This document shows positions 34,207 through 47,118 of a DNA stretch of 64,000 bases, piece by piece. Made by a program: the position numbers and the translations under genes. The notes below the pieces were generated by a model, which ran no database searches, was not told the DNA's origin, and was given only the letters and a program-made list of their open reading frames with translations. Origin of the DNA: Siphonodentalium dalli (lineage: Eukaryota; Mollusca; Scaphopoda; Gadilida; Siphonodentaliidae); assembly GCA_032622095.1 (NCBI GenBank), contig CP136062.1, positions 36,580,918 to 36,644,917 on the forward strand. Direction: 5' to 3'. Every line of letters begins with the position of its first letter. The stretch's first letter is position 1.

Positions 34207-35634
34207 ACTTATTTACTGTCCTATGGATATATCTACGTTTTTTTCTATTACGAAATCTGTTTGCATATCCATCAAGAAGAAAGAAAACCATAGTCCGAAA
34301 TGGTAACTCCACCAAGAGCATATTATTAGGCATATATAAAATATATTCAAGCTTTCTTATAGCGATTGTAGAAAATGTGTATATAATTAGCGGCTATGTA
34401 GTTGATTATATGTAACAGAAGGTGTACGGTGTGCACTTGTTGAGAAAATCGTAATAATTATGAACAATGTACACACCATAGTTCGCATGATATGTGTTCA
34501 CAAACGGCGCATACAGTCTAGTTCGTTGAAAGGTTCATCGACAAACATAAAAGGGCCGTTGTAATGATACACCGATAATCTCACACCCGTTGTCAAAAAA
34601 ACGTGACAAACGCTTTGATGATTGACACGGTGTTATGTTGACGCACTGCCAGCTCGCGGCAATAACACTAAACTGTTAGTAGTTTCACGGTTCTCATATA
34701 CGACATTTAAATTGTTTTCGGCTGGAATGTATGTTTTTTTGTTATGTGTTCCAATTGCTATTGAAATAGAGGTTTGAATAGTGCATGCAATAGCATGTAG
34801 AAAAATAATCATGCCAAAAACTGTCGGTCATCGTGATATGGTTCAAGTACTCTCATACCGAAAACGGTAATAATCACATTTATTCCATCCAAGTACGCAT
34901 ATACCGAGTACGATTCTCATCACATTTAGTCCAACACGTCCAACAACAGGATCATATATACTTGCCAAGCTGCACACTAAGATGGGAAATACACCCAGAG
35001 GCGATGTCATTCAGGGAAGATTTCTTAATCAATAAAGATATTACCTGCCTACAAAACTAATTCACCAGTATCTACTGACACACTTAAACAGCGCGTAGTC
35101 AGATTATAATCTCAAGTCATTACAATGGGGTTGTTTTAATAACCAGAGTTTATGTCCATATAGAGCGTATTTGAGTTTTCAAATAATGCCAATATAAACT
35201 GATTTCGCGCAAATAAAACAAAAGCCGAATTGTGGTTATTTTCTCCATAACAGGCTTGATTTTACAGCCTGTTCTTGTTAAAAGAAGTACATAACGTGAT
35301 TATTTTGAATGTAGCGTTTTAGGCCCATATAGAGAAAAAGACGCCAATATGGGTGTCAAACGCAGTGTTCAATATAAGCACACTGAACTGGTGGCATAGA
35401 AAGAATCCACAATCATTATGTAGACCCGTGCCTGTTGTGGTTATATATGTCCACAGAGGCGATTTAGCAACAAAAAGTTACATATTATTCAGTCATACAT
35501 GACCTTTGAACATGCAGCTGCATGGGTGTACATGACCTTCTTTGTGATGTTTAGAGGGACTATAATTGCAGGCACAATAATAATCGACAGGGATAGCACG
35601 TGGTTGTATTGGGTATGCAGGGAGGAAAACCCCT
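34207..35634. other. No gene seen
   Basis: AT-rich sequence. The short frames have no domain or splice support. Confidence 0.5.
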
Positions 35635-35727
35635 AGCTTCCGGTGAGCAAGGCGGGGTACCTTGTTTGTGGGCCCAGGACACTGTGGCATCACCTGCTCA
35701 TTTTGTATATGGGCTCTATAAAACAAT
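35635..35727. repeat. 93-bp repeat, copy 1 (identical to 38944-39036)
   Basis: The span AGCTTCCGGTGAGCAAGGCG ... GGCTCTATAAAACAAT matches 38944-39036 without a difference that I can see. It starts and ends abruptly. It could be a short interspersed element or a conserved functional block. Confidence 0.9.
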
Positions 35728-37435
35728 GATACATCGATCCCTTTGGAATGGTGTCCTGCTCTCAAGGGTTCTTTCGGAATATTAGACGTTTGACGATTTT
35801 CTGGGTAACCAGGTTTATTTATTTATAAACCACTGATTATTTTAGTTAGTTATTTCTGAGTTCGACCAACTATTTATCCTAATTTACTATTATGTTAAAC
35901 AATTTTATCCTGTTATCATGATAGCATCATAACGATCTATTTGGATTACCAAAATACACTATGAACATGGCCATTATGGTACCAATAAAGCATATATATG
36001 TCACTCTAATAACCCAAAAAAGATAATAACGTATATGTTTGTATTATGATCATAAAATTTCATATAACAACGCTATTATAAGCCCACACTAAGTTCAGAT
36101 ACACATGTTATGACTATAACTTGGGTCCATTTGCTATAACCCTTATTGGTAAATATATATATATCCACATTCCAACAGTACAGTTGTTTGTGTGAAAACT
36201 AATTTAATTTATAATACTCTCAACGGGCATGCAGTTAAAGCATACGGGCAGATAAAGCATGTACATATAATTATGAACAACACACATTCAATATGTATCC
36301 CTTTAAATGGCCTTACACGCACCCGATGTGTGACGTCACGGACGGATACGCGTCACACCGGAGCTCGTGAATCGTGACGTATCTCATAACGTCTGCACTT
36401 CATACTAGCAGGAATAAGGCCCAGGTAGGCTGTTCATTTTGGGCTCCTTCGCGAATAGAGGATATGTGTTCTTAAATAATTCGCATGTACTGACGAACGG
36501 GGTTACTACATGGAGGTTACTACATGTGTTTATTTTCTGATTACAGGTAAACTGATGTTAATTTATACCACGTTTTTGCTTTTAATTTGGGTTTTTACCG
36601 GACAAAACAATGTTTTTACTTTGCGCAATTTTGTTGTTATACAACCTATACACTATCAACACAGTTTATAACTATAATATATGTTCGGACATAAATACCG
36701 TCGCGATTTTTACAGTGCACTGTTACCATCGCGCGTGATAAAATACCTTTGGCAGTTCGTACTAGTTTGATATTGGAGGAATCAGCAGGCAATTTTCTGG
36801 CTTTCAGCGTGCAGGCCAAGGATTTGGTCTGTACGGGAGAACTGGTCTGTCCATAAGGTCGTGCACTTAACTCCCGAAACCATATATGAAATAACAGATT
36901 GCTTTATATCTGTTATAGACCAGAGGTGTACCTGATGAGCTGCTGTGGCCAAACATTTTTTTATAGGACCAACTTTCGGTACAAAAATTTGATTTCGGAA
37001 CGGACTTAGTAAACATTTTCCAAACAATTGATTCCTTCTGTGTTATCAAGCTAGTACGATAAGTCAAAAAATAAACACTCAAAAAATAAACACTCAAATA
37101 CAGTAAATATGACATGTTTGCATAGCTCCACATGTCAACACCACTTTAGAAACAGGGCCCGTTAACCAACAAACCATTTAACTCATGGATGGTTGATTGT
37201 ATACCTGTATGTGGGATGGCCCACGTTTTTGTCTGCTATCACGATAACAAATTGTATGCATGGGAACTTTGAACACAATCCCAGCCGATGTACCCTATAT
37301 ACATAACTTTTATATACTCTATATATAAAGAGCGTTTACCATATCATATGTATAGGTTTGTAATTTAATTACTTACTGACAACAGCCCTATATATCATGA
37401 CAAATATAAAATAGACTAGTTGTCGTGTGATATAT
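35728..37435. other. No gene seen
   Basis: AT-rich sequence. A CRE palindrome TGACGTCA occurs at 36331-36338 in a locally GC-richer patch. No coding region is supported. Confidence 0.5.
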
Positions 37436-38650
37436 AGATACTTACTACATGTATAGCCAAAGCTACTGCATTACATAAAGCGTGGTTTATCTATGATTTA
37501 TTTTATACGGGATTTATGGGTACCGCGGTAATCAGACAACGGGACCTCCCTTGGTCAAGGAAACGAAATAACCTTCCACGATAATGTGTGGATAATTCGA
37601 TAATTGAAAAATTTTCAGTGTTGGTATCTTTTAATAAGTATATGAAGTGAAAACATTCATACCCAAGTATGAATGATTATGGTTTGCATATGCGTACATG
37701 TTAAACGCACTTATTTTACAAAGTCGGTAACTCCAGGCCCCAAAATATGCAAACAAGTAAACACGCACGTATGCATATAATTTAAATAGCTGTATTTGTT
37801 TTAAATATTGCGGACTCCAACAGTCCAACTCCATGCACGCATATAATACGCTAATATATATTTAATACAATGTAGGATAACGTTTTGTGGCCGACATTCA
37901 ATGTCTGCCATTTAGTCAGTCCGCCCGTCCGTCCGTTTGTGTCTGTTTTCCGCGATAGATTTGTATGTCTCACCTGGATGTCATTAGTATGTGTATACCG
38001 ATATTTAATATGGAAAATACACATATATGATAACGCATGTTGTCTTATCTTGTAAAAATGCTTACTACATGTATCAGCTTTGTTTCCCAGACTGTTAAGC
38101 TATACTGCATTATATATAAAGAGTGGTTCATCTATGAGTTATTTATTTTTATACGGGAATTATAGGTAATCAAACAACGGGACCTCCCTTGGTCAAAGAA
38201 ACGAAATAACCTTCCACGATAGTGTGTGGATTATTCGATAATTAATTGTCTATGTTGATATCTTTTAATGAGTATATGGAGTGAAACATTCATACCCAAG
38301 TATGAATGGTTATGGTTTGTATATGCGTACATGATAAACGCACTTGTTTTACAAAGACGGGAACTTCAGGCATCAAAAATACAAGCAGGTAAACACGCAT
38401 ATATGCATATAATTAAATAGCGTTAATTGTTATAAATATTGCGGACTCCAACAGTCCAACTCATTGCACGCATAAAAGACGCTAATACATATATTTAATA
38501 TATAACGTTTTGTGGCCGACATTCAATGTCTGCCGTTTAGTCAGTCCGCCCGTCCGCCTGTTTGCGTCTGTTTTCCGCGAGAGATTTTTATGTCTCACCT
38601 GGATGCCATAATTTGTGGATACTATATTTAATATGTAAAATACGCATATG
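37436..38650. repeat. Tandem duplication, units of about 0.6 kb
   Basis: 37436-38032 and 38060-38650 share most of their sequence in the same order. Examples are CAACGGGACCTCCCTTGGTC, ACGAAATAACCTTCCACGAT, TTGCGGACTCCAACAGTCCA and TTTGTGGCCGACATTCAATG. They differ by scattered changes and small indels. Each unit contains the hairpin CATTCATAC-CCAA-GTATGAATG (37654-37675 and 38287-38308). Confidence 0.9.
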
Positions 38651-38943
38651 ATAACGCGGAAATATGTAAAATATAGGAATGTATGCGCCCGATGCGATCT
38701 CGGTGGATTCCGATAACTCCCGCTAACAACAAGGGCACCTCCGATGTTTATGTAAACAATATAACCTGACTACGACTATTGTTGAATTTATAGTTGTAAA
38801 TTTTGGGCTTAGTTAGTGTATACCATCATGTAATCAATTCATGATATTCAGGATTCTCTACAATTTTATTTACACTAATTTTATTTTTGACTGGCTAAAA
38901 CTGCTCCTACGGCAGACTGTCTGTTCATCATTAGCATAATATA

Positions 38944-39036
38944 AGCTTCCGGTGAGCAAGGCGGGGTACCTTGTTTGTGGGCCCAGGACACTGTGGCATC
39001 ACCTGCTCATTTTGTATATGGGCTCTATAAAACAAT
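38944..39036. repeat. 93-bp repeat, copy 2
   Basis: Identical to 35635-35727, same orientation, 3309 bases apart. The flanks differ. Confidence 0.9.
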
Positions 39037-39059
39037 TCACTTTTTGTGACATTAGCAAT

Positions 39060-40015
39060 GGTATAGGTATGTGAACTTATGTCACTTTAATAACAAAAAT
39101 AGTAGCACTCCGGGATTGAGACATAAATTCTTGGGACCAGGATGTTGATAATATGCATATATATGGGAAGATGGTTTTCTTATATTTTCGAGTCGATATA
39201 GACCAACCACATGAGGGAAGCGAGCCCCCCCCCCCAGTAACTCATAAATACCATTTTAGGGTAAAGATCTGTGCAGGAGATGTCCCTTTACTTAAATATA
39301 CTAGAGCTCCGGGTGGAGACACTTATTCGTTGGGCAAGGATGCTGTTTATATGAAAATATGGGGTTTATAAAACCAATTTTAAGTAAATTAGTACACCAT
39401 ATGAGGGAAGCAAGCCCCCCCCCCCCCGGTGAACCCTAATTCCATTTTTATGACCATGAAATGCTATGTATCTGTGCAGGAGATGTCTCTTTAATCAACT
39501 ATGCTAGAGCTCCGGGTGAGACTCATATTCATGGGGCAGGGATGCTGATTTGCATTTGGAAATAAGTTTTGCTTCAATTTTCGAGTTTATATAGGCCCAC
39601 TATATGAGGATGCAGGTCCCTAGTAACTCCAACTTCTCTTTTTATACCAGGGATATTGTATGTATCTGTGCAGAAGGGGTTTCTTTAATCAACACACTTG
39701 AGTTCCAGGGTGGAGATACATTCATGGGGCAGGAATGTTAATGATATGAAAATAGGGGGTTTCGCCCAATTTTAAGTCAATGTGTACACGATATGAGGGC
39801 AGCAAGCCCCGAGGGACCCATAGTTGCCTTTTTATGACCATGTAAATTATATATATGTGTGCAGGAGATATTCCGTTAATCAAATATACCAGAGATCCGG
39901 AATGGAGACACACATGCATGTGACATGGATGCTGATGACATGAAAATAGGTGTTTTGGCTAATTTCAAGTAAATAAGTACCGGTAGATCATATATGAGTG
40001 AAACAAGACCATGGT
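39060..40015. repeat. Diverged tandem array, about 195-bp units
   Basis: The anchor ATATGAGGG(A/C)AGCAAGCCCC, or a close variant, occurs near 39208, 39399, 39603, 39794 and 39992. Between anchors lie TCTGTGCAGGAGATGTCxxT, AGAGCTCCGGGTGGAGAC and GGGGCAGGGATGCTGAT lines. Poly-C runs of 9-14 bases occur at 39226 and 39416. Confidence 0.85.
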
Positions 40016-40023
40016 GATACTCA

Positions 40024-40490
40024 ATGTTTATGACACAAGCACCAAAACATGCGCCATTAGTCGCACATATCGTCGCTTGTGTCACTTTCGCCAAGACATG
40101 TGCTATTGGCGCACTTTTTGTCGCTTGTTTGTGCTTTCAACGCGTCGAAACATGCGCTAATATGGCACATTTTGTCGCGTTCGGCGCGTTACTAATGGCG
40201 CACTTTGTGTCGCTATCGGCGCGCGCCGAAAGCGCCATTAGGATGTGGCCCTAATGATATTCCACATAAGATCACCTAAATCTGTTCGACTGCATACTGA
40301 TCATGTCAAACATAAAACATAAACCATGTGCCGAAACATCTTCGACGAAGTGTCAAAGCGTCCATGTGCTTGGGCCGAAACAACCAAGTGCCAAAATGCA
40401 GGTGCCGAAACTTCCTGAAAACGAGGTGCCGAATCGTTCAGAAAACGAGGTGCCGAAACGTCCTGCACCCATGGTTATCGACCCTGATAA
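40024..40490. repeat. Short GC-richer repeats (CATGCGCCATTAG and GTGCCGAAAC)
   Basis: 40024-40250 has four loosely tandem copies of ACATGCGCxATTAGxxGCAC and TTTTGTCGC. 40370-40475 has copies of a 30-base line starting GTGCCGAAAC with GAAAACGAG. Both resemble pieces of the neighbouring fold-back. Confidence 0.7.
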
Positions 40491-40787
40491 AGAATCACTA
40501 TGCAAATGCCCTAGCGGTAGGAATATGTAACACTCCACCACATTCAATTAAACTGTGATTGAATGGTAATTGATACGTAATTATAATATTGAATTACCTT
40601 GTGGTGTGAATCAGTTTTAAAATATGTTATAATCCGCTTGGGTATCTCCACAAGAAATACAAACCACTGCTCTATGCGCTTCGGTGTACATGTCTATGGA
40701 ATACTGTTAGGGCCAACTTGCCAGTCGCGGAAACCGCCGAATCCGCGGAAAGCGACAAAAAGTCCAGACGCGCACACATATTGTCAC

Positions 40788-40948
40788 GTGAGGGAACCGC
40801 CGAAAGCGCCAAAATGAAACGAAATCTCGTTTCATTATCTCGCTTTCGGTGGTTCTGTGACTTCTGTCGTTTGATTTCTTCGCCCCACGGAAAGCGAAAT
40901 AATCAAACGCGATCTCGTTTCATTTTGGCGCTTTCGGCGGTTTCCTCA
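40788..40948. repeat. Fold-back with 39-bp arms and nested palindromes
   Basis: The arms 40788-40826 and 40910-40948 are reverse complements with about two mismatches; the core is ACCGCCGAAAGCGCCAAAAT. The inner ATGAAACGA/TCGTTTCAT and a further CGCTTTCGGTGGTTC copy allow alternative folds. Confidence 0.9.
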
Positions 40949-41275
40949 CACAAGCCGGAAAATAGCCGGATCACGGACCGGAAGTATTTGTTAATGTCAA
41001 GGATTTTCTACAACAATGGTGCGAACTTGAAGTTGATGCAGATTTGAGTTGCAAAACATTGAGTTAAATACAGTACTCGAAGATTCAACAGTCCTGCAGA
41101 TCGGCTAACTGGATGAACCTACGACTAGTCCGAGTTGAGGTGAGTTTAGTTTCACGAACTTATAGCGCCAACCCCGATTCAGAATGTTGAAATGGGATTG
41201 ACTCGACAATCGGGTATCCAATAATCACAGTTGAGTTGTTGGAAATTTGTGTCAACATTCAACAACATCGAAAAC

Positions 41276-41330
41276 AACAGATATCCCACCCCTACTAATT
41301 ATATAATAAGTAGGGGTGGGGATATCTGTT
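41276..41330. repeat. 20-bp-arm hairpin next to a TIR element
   Basis: ACAGATATCCCACCCCTACT and AGTAGGGGTGGGGATATCTG pair with one extra G. The loop is about 14 bases. It is flanked further out by an inverted GTTGGAAA/TTTCCAAC pair (41239 and 41354), so a larger fold-back of about 130 bp is possible. Confidence 0.85.
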
Positions 41331-41396
41331 TTTTTTCGCGGTTTTTTACCAAACTTTCCAACAGCTATGCCAATGGCAATAATCCATCAAATTTAA

Positions 41397-41760
41397 GTGA
41401 ACGTTATTACGTTCAGACGACCACGATTCAATCGTAAGTGGAAGTATTTCCGTCGTAGGAAGTAACCGCTAGTTACATGTAGATTGCGCATGCTCACATC
41501 AACAAATAAAATCAAGCACTGTTTGATTTTAGATTCGAAATTGTGGCGTATCCTTGGATACCTCCACTTGCGATGTAATCGCAGTCGTGTGTACGTAAAA
41601 ATCGTGGCTGGAAAGATCGCACGGTAGTCAATCACATACTTTACGAACAACCTACGATATCATCATGTACAACATCGCAATCGTGTGAACAAACTATCCA
41701 AAATCTCGTCGGGCCCGATTCCTCCACTTACGATTGTATCCTGGTCGTCTGAACGTTCAC
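41397..41760. mobile_element. 364-bp TIR element with TAA duplication
   Basis: The ends are inverted repeats starting GTGAACGTT and sharing TTCAGACGACCA and CAATCGTAAGTGGA, about 40 bases long with one 7-base insertion in the left arm. TAA flanks both sides (41394-41396 and 41761-41763). Internal inverted copies of the same words occur (CCTCCACTTGCGATGTAATC). It is non-coding. The TWA duplication suits PIF/Harbinger-type MITEs. Confidence 0.9.
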
Positions 41761-42630
41761 TAAGTTTTTAGGCACTTCTGACAGTGAGACACCAGTATTG
41801 GCAGTAAGTTGGTATACCATATAACCAACCCATTTGTAAAGCAAAATGGCAATAGCAAATTTTGTTATCAATACTCTTGGGCTCCCAATAAGCATACCTG
41901 TATGCTTATTAATTTTTTGAAATGTTGCCGCCCTGTAACGTATGGTGCTTATATGGGTCCGTATGTTTATTTAAAAAGTGGGAGTGTCAAGAAGTTTATA
42001 TCGGTACTATAGTCGTGTCAGAATTGCTGGAGTCTTTACTCAGATCAGGAAAATATAATGGAAACATGTTGATGGAAGTCTGTTTGGTAATCATATAACA
42101 ACAAACAGTGCAGAATTGAGAAATATATATGATTGACCGTATAGCATTTCAGATGGACTTGCTTCCATGTTGTAAATTGCCACCCTGTACTGTTATTCCG
42201 CCCCATACTCTTATTGCATTTAGCAGAGTTGACTACCCTGTACACTTATTCCGCACTGTTTGCTTATTTGGGCCCCAAGAGTAGTCACTACATTTGGCCA
42301 CAATAGGCATGATTATAGCCTTTATCTTTTTGAAAAATGCTTGAAATTTCGCAGAAAAATCGTACTGGTTTTTGGAGTCAGTCCTCTGTTGTGGGAATAT
42401 GAATGTTATTGATGTTAATTTGATTAATGATTTTTTTTGCTAATGTGTGATTGCACGGATGGCCTTGGCCGTATCTTTGTATGTTATAATTTTGAAATAA
42501 AAGTTTCCAAATTATTATAATTTCCCAAAGCATATACTAATAGTATATGTATATGTAGATATTACAGTGCAGGAACCAATTTTGGTAGGTCCAGGTGCTA
42601 CCACTGAATGTACAAGTAATAGTAGATCAT

Positions 42631-43082
42631 GCCATGAATCTCTACTCTGGCTAACGCCCATAGATATAATATTTCAGCAGTAAAAAACCTGGCAACTTTT
42701 TGAAGTCGAAAAATAATGCGGGGAATATATTTCTTATAAAATTTGTTATCTGTTCCTGAATAATGTACTTCGCTGTAGGTGAATGTCCCAACTCAAAATT
42801 GCATGTTTCAATAAACACCGAATTAATTACCCCGGATAAATTTTACAATTGTAACCGATGCAAAGCAAAATCACTCAAAAATTAACAAATTTCGAGTTGG
42901 GACCTTCGTCTAGGGTGAATTACATTATTAAGAACAGATAATAACTAAGAAATCTATTCCCCATGCTATTTTTTCGACTTTATATAGTTCCCTGTCAAAA
43001 CTTCAAAAAAGTTTTGTACCGGTGGAATATGATCTCTATGCCAGTCTACGGGCTTTAGCCAGAATAGAGATTCATGACATTG
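42631..43082. mobile_element. Long-arm fold-back element, about 450 bp
   Basis: The left arm starts GCCATGAATCTCTACTCTGG. It pairs over about 195 bases with the right arm, which ends CCAGAATAGAGATTCATGAC. The pairing continues through AATAATGCGGGGAATATATT / AATCTATTCCCCATGCTATT and GTCCCAACTC / GAGTTGGGAC. The loop is about 100 bases. It has no protein; it is a long-TIR or foldback-type MITE. Confidence 0.9.
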
Positions 43083-43439
43083 TTTTCCAGTACCGGTACT
43101 TTATACCACTGTGGATGTGGTGGCTCACAGTCCTTCTAAGTTCTAAACAGTGAGTGAAAAATAATAATAAAAAAGGGTTTTGGTTTGGGTTTCCTGACCG
43201 ATCCTATTATCTGCGTGTGACTGGTATGTTACTGGTACGAACTATCGTAAGTACGTGCATCCACTGTTATCGGAGTGCATAATGAACACACGCAATATAA
43301 AATGTCCAGTTTCTACGCACTTTTATTCCCCAAATGTGAGCATGCAGAATACAAACAATAAGAATATCAAACACAGATAAACTTTTCAATACATTTTCAA
43401 AACCAATCATTATGATGATTTCAACAAGCTTCACTTACT

Positions 43440-44103
43440 GTGAAAAGTATTGTGTTTAAATGCATGGACACTGGTACACAGCACAAACAAATTACAATTG
43501 AAGCACAAGTTACCAAAAATGCAATTGAAGTGATGCTGAATGAGCCTGAAAACGAGTCTTCCACCAGAAAAAAAAACAGTAAAACACCCAGTTCTGGGGA
43601 AAAATATGGGACAAACATGAAAGCTGAACTCTACAACCAGGTGATTAAAGGTACTCAATCCGATCGAACGGTCCCCATATCAAATACAACAACAACAACA
43701 AGTTACATTTCTTCAAATGTGCTTTAGTATCAGAATCGATTAATTGCAACAAAATAATGCTAACCACTGTCATTAATGGCACAAAATTTCCCGAAACGTG
43801 GTATTTATCAATATTTTTTCAATGAAATATGGCCGTATTATTACTTGAGTATCGCTAGATATTACCACTTGATTTTAGAGTTATCCAACTTGATTCGCAA
43901 TTTTTCCGGGACTGTCATTTTGACGACGTTTTTCTGGGCCTCAACCTATTGCACATCGATAAATAAAAAGCTTCAAAAAATTACAAAAATCAATATCTGT
44001 TCACTCTGAGCATTGAATGGTGGGTTCCTCGACTCGAATCAAATATTGTTTTCCCAAGAAGCCAAAGAAATAGTAATTTAGGAGCGTTAATTCGGATAAT
44101 GTA
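43440..44103 (+). other. Open segment of unknown origin, paralogous with 56401-56543
   Basis: An open frame (43440-43727) includes IEAQVTKNAIEVMLNEPENE and ends near KGTQSDRTVPIS. The words at 43648-43680 and 44026-44103 reappear on the opposite strand at 56511-56543 and 56401-56481. There they are joined with only about 30 bases between them, and both copies keep the frame of KGTQSD-(R/K)-TVPI. This looks like one ancestral sequence that gained about 340 bases here or lost them there. I do not recognise the protein. Confidence 0.35.
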
Positions 44104-45387
44104 TCTTTAAAATGATACAGGGTGATCAACTAAATTTTCTAAATTAAATGTTGCAGAGGGTGACTACATCACAACAGTTATGTGCAATTATGTATGGAGA
44201 ACAAGCAATCAACACAAGTCACAACACTTGGCTTGAATGAGATTCATGTTTCATTCCCCATCCAGTTTTAAAAGTATCACATTGAATGTTATATTCATCA
44301 CTTGGAAGAATGTATTAAAGGCAAACAGCAGGCAGGGAAAATTACTATTCGATTTCCCATTCTCATTCGGATTGATGTTCAAATAACGTATTCAACAAAC
44401 TGACATATTAAGGATTTTTGTTGATATTTATCTGTCAGAACATCCCTACAAGGTCTAAATGGGCAAACCACATGCTAGTGTCATATCATCCAGTTAATAC
44501 ACAGGCCGTGTAATAGCGGACCCACATTGTATTTGTAGCGGCGCCTATAGGCTACATGTTACTTTTAAAGCACCACAGGTCATCTCTATATTATTCATTA
44601 ATAAAATCATTATTAGTAAAATGGCTTCCAATGAGAACGGACTGTGTGTTTAAATGCCATGTAACCTGGATGTAACACGATAATATAAGCTTCTTTCCGA
44701 GATTCACAATTATCAAGACGACTAGGGCCGCTAGGCGTGTGTATGCATCTTGAAAAAGTGAATGTCATTATACATAAACATAAATAGAACCAGAAGATTT
44801 AACAAAAAAACCAAGAGTGATTTTTTTGTCATTTAATATAAACAACAAAGATTGATTTGTTCGTTTAATCAAGTTGTGTAACAGAAGCCATTATAACTTG
44901 AATATTAAATAGATTATCTAATATCGAAGCAACGCTAATAGTTCACAGCTTGATGAAATATTCCAACTGGATGTGTACACGTACATGGGGTAATTAAACT
45001 ATAATCCTCTTTTGTCGAACAGTCTGACATATGTCAATAAATTAACCAAAGTGGGTATCGGGCCCTGTGATGAGTGTTTATGTTTATCACACACTCTTTG
45101 CTTAATATTGTTGGCTACTGTATCATTTTGAATGTAATATGGCTTTTGTTTACCAACACGTGAACGATCTTGACAATAACATGATATTTATGCGATGTGT
45201 ATGATTGGTATAAGATTAAGAACACAATCTGTCTATATTTGAATATTCTTTTTGTCTATGGCGGTTTTATCGGATGTGACTGTAATTTAATCACAATACC
45301 CATTTGTGAAGTCCATCCATATCTTTAAAAAAACAATTTAATATAGAAAATTTATATTAAAATCATGGCAAAGTCATCCAATCAGAT
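44104..45387. other. No gene seen
   Basis: AT-rich, with no supported coding region or repeat structure. Confidence 0.5.
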
Positions 45388-45547
45388 CTAGTCCGGCCGC
45401 CAGGTCACGGATGCGTGTTTTGGCGTATAAAGTTTTTTTCTCTGCGGATTTTGTATATTCAGGTATCCGACATCAAGATTTTATCGGCTGGCCATCTGTC
45501 ATCCTTGAATTTTTTTTTTATAGCGCCCTAAAAAGTATACCCCCCCC
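45388..45547. repeat. Interspersed repeat, direct partner of 47498-47668
   Basis: The words GCGTATAAAGTTTTTTTCTC, GATTTTATCGGCTGGCCATC and TATAGCGCCCTAAAAAGTAT are shared in order with 47498-47668. A poly-C run ends this copy. Confidence 0.85.
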
Positions 45548-46502
45548 CCCAATTTTTTTCAATTATATTCTAGATCAGTTCATGATATTTGGAACTGGTT
45601 GAGTAATATGACTTTATTTTGTATTTTTTATATTAACTGATCATTGGAGCAATTATATATGCCATTATTGGGGTCCTATCCGCTTGTGATCCCTCAACAA
45701 TTCGATTTTACAGAAAGCGGTATAAAATTTCACAAAAAATCACAACTGGGATTCTAGTCATATTTCAACAAGACATGAACAGAAGGTTGCAATTATGTGA
45801 GGCATACCATTACCTATGAATATTCCAACTCACTGGAACTAAAATTCTTACTTTGGCTCCTAATGGCTGCCAAAATGGCCGCCAAAATGTGGAAAATGGT
45901 AAATATTGCCCTAGGGTGTCCCACAATCGCTTACAAGTTGTGGTTGATGTACAAAATTGGCTATTCTGCCTTCTATACATTGAATACTAACATGTCTGCT
46001 GCACCATGGTTAATTGTTACTATTATCGCCACTGACATCACCAAAAATATTGGAATTTTCTCTCAAAAACTTGACATAAATATCGGCAAAAATTAACTTT
46101 TCAGGTTTGGATCATTTTTTCTAGTAATATGTAACTATCTTGAAAGGTGTTTATTGTATTGGTCTATCTTAAATGTGTCACACTACGGTGTTTATAGACC
46201 AAATTGCTTAAAATGGCTTCCAAAATGGCAATAAAATTGGTAAAAGTTATTTTTTAACATATATCATTATAACATTATATATATATATAACATTATTCTC
46301 TGCGTTATCCGAAAATATAGCAAATTGTGACTCACTTGGTTATTATACGTGTTAGGTAATTAACTGACAACTAAATGTTCTATTATGGTTGTCCCAGTTC
46401 CGAATGGGGCATGACAAATTCATTTTAAAGTATGAAATTTGCGGAGAACCTCTTTTGTGATTCTGACCATATTATTGAAAGGAAATGGGCAGAACTTTGA
46501 GA

Positions 46503-46835
46503 CATGAGTTGCGGTCCTTTTCAACTTAGAATCTGACCATCTGTTAACATTTTTGGTTTCCAACTGATAACTCCAGTTTGGATAATTTGATCTGAACCAA
46601 AGTTGGTATGTGTTTGTCCCAGCTAACGATACAGGCCAAGGTCGAATATGGGTTCCGTCCAATTATTTTTACATGAGTTACGGCCATTTTTAGACTTAGA
46701 ATTTGACCGCAATTTGGCATTGAAATTAGGAGTATATCAGATATTCTTCAAATGTAAGCTCAAAATGTTATTTTATTTTTGGTAGTACAATTCAAAATGG
46801 CTGAAGGGCATATTTTGCCATGCCCTAGCAATGCT
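46503..46835. repeat. 333-bp repeat, direct partner of 63670-64000
   Basis: Nearly identical to the last 331 bases of the window; differences are single bases and one- or two-base indels (for example CTCCAGTTTGG/CTCCATTTGG). It contains two tandem half-units with CATGAGTTxCGGxCCxTTT. Confidence 0.9.
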
Positions 46836-47118
46836 CTTGTTGGTAATGATTGGTTGAAGAATTAACGCTTCCCAAAAATTTCATAGACCTTTGTTATCTA
46901 GTGTAAGTACTCAGTTATTTTCAATCTGATCATTGTCATATCTCACCTAGGTTTATCAAGGCCAACCATCACATAGACTATATGCTAGCAATAATTCAAA
47001 ATATTTCCTACTAACAAATGTGAATAATCTACATGTCTCAAACATGACTATTGATTCAACAGGGCAGAACATGTTAAATTAACCATTCTACTTTTAAACA
47101 GGTTCATCATTTAAAATA

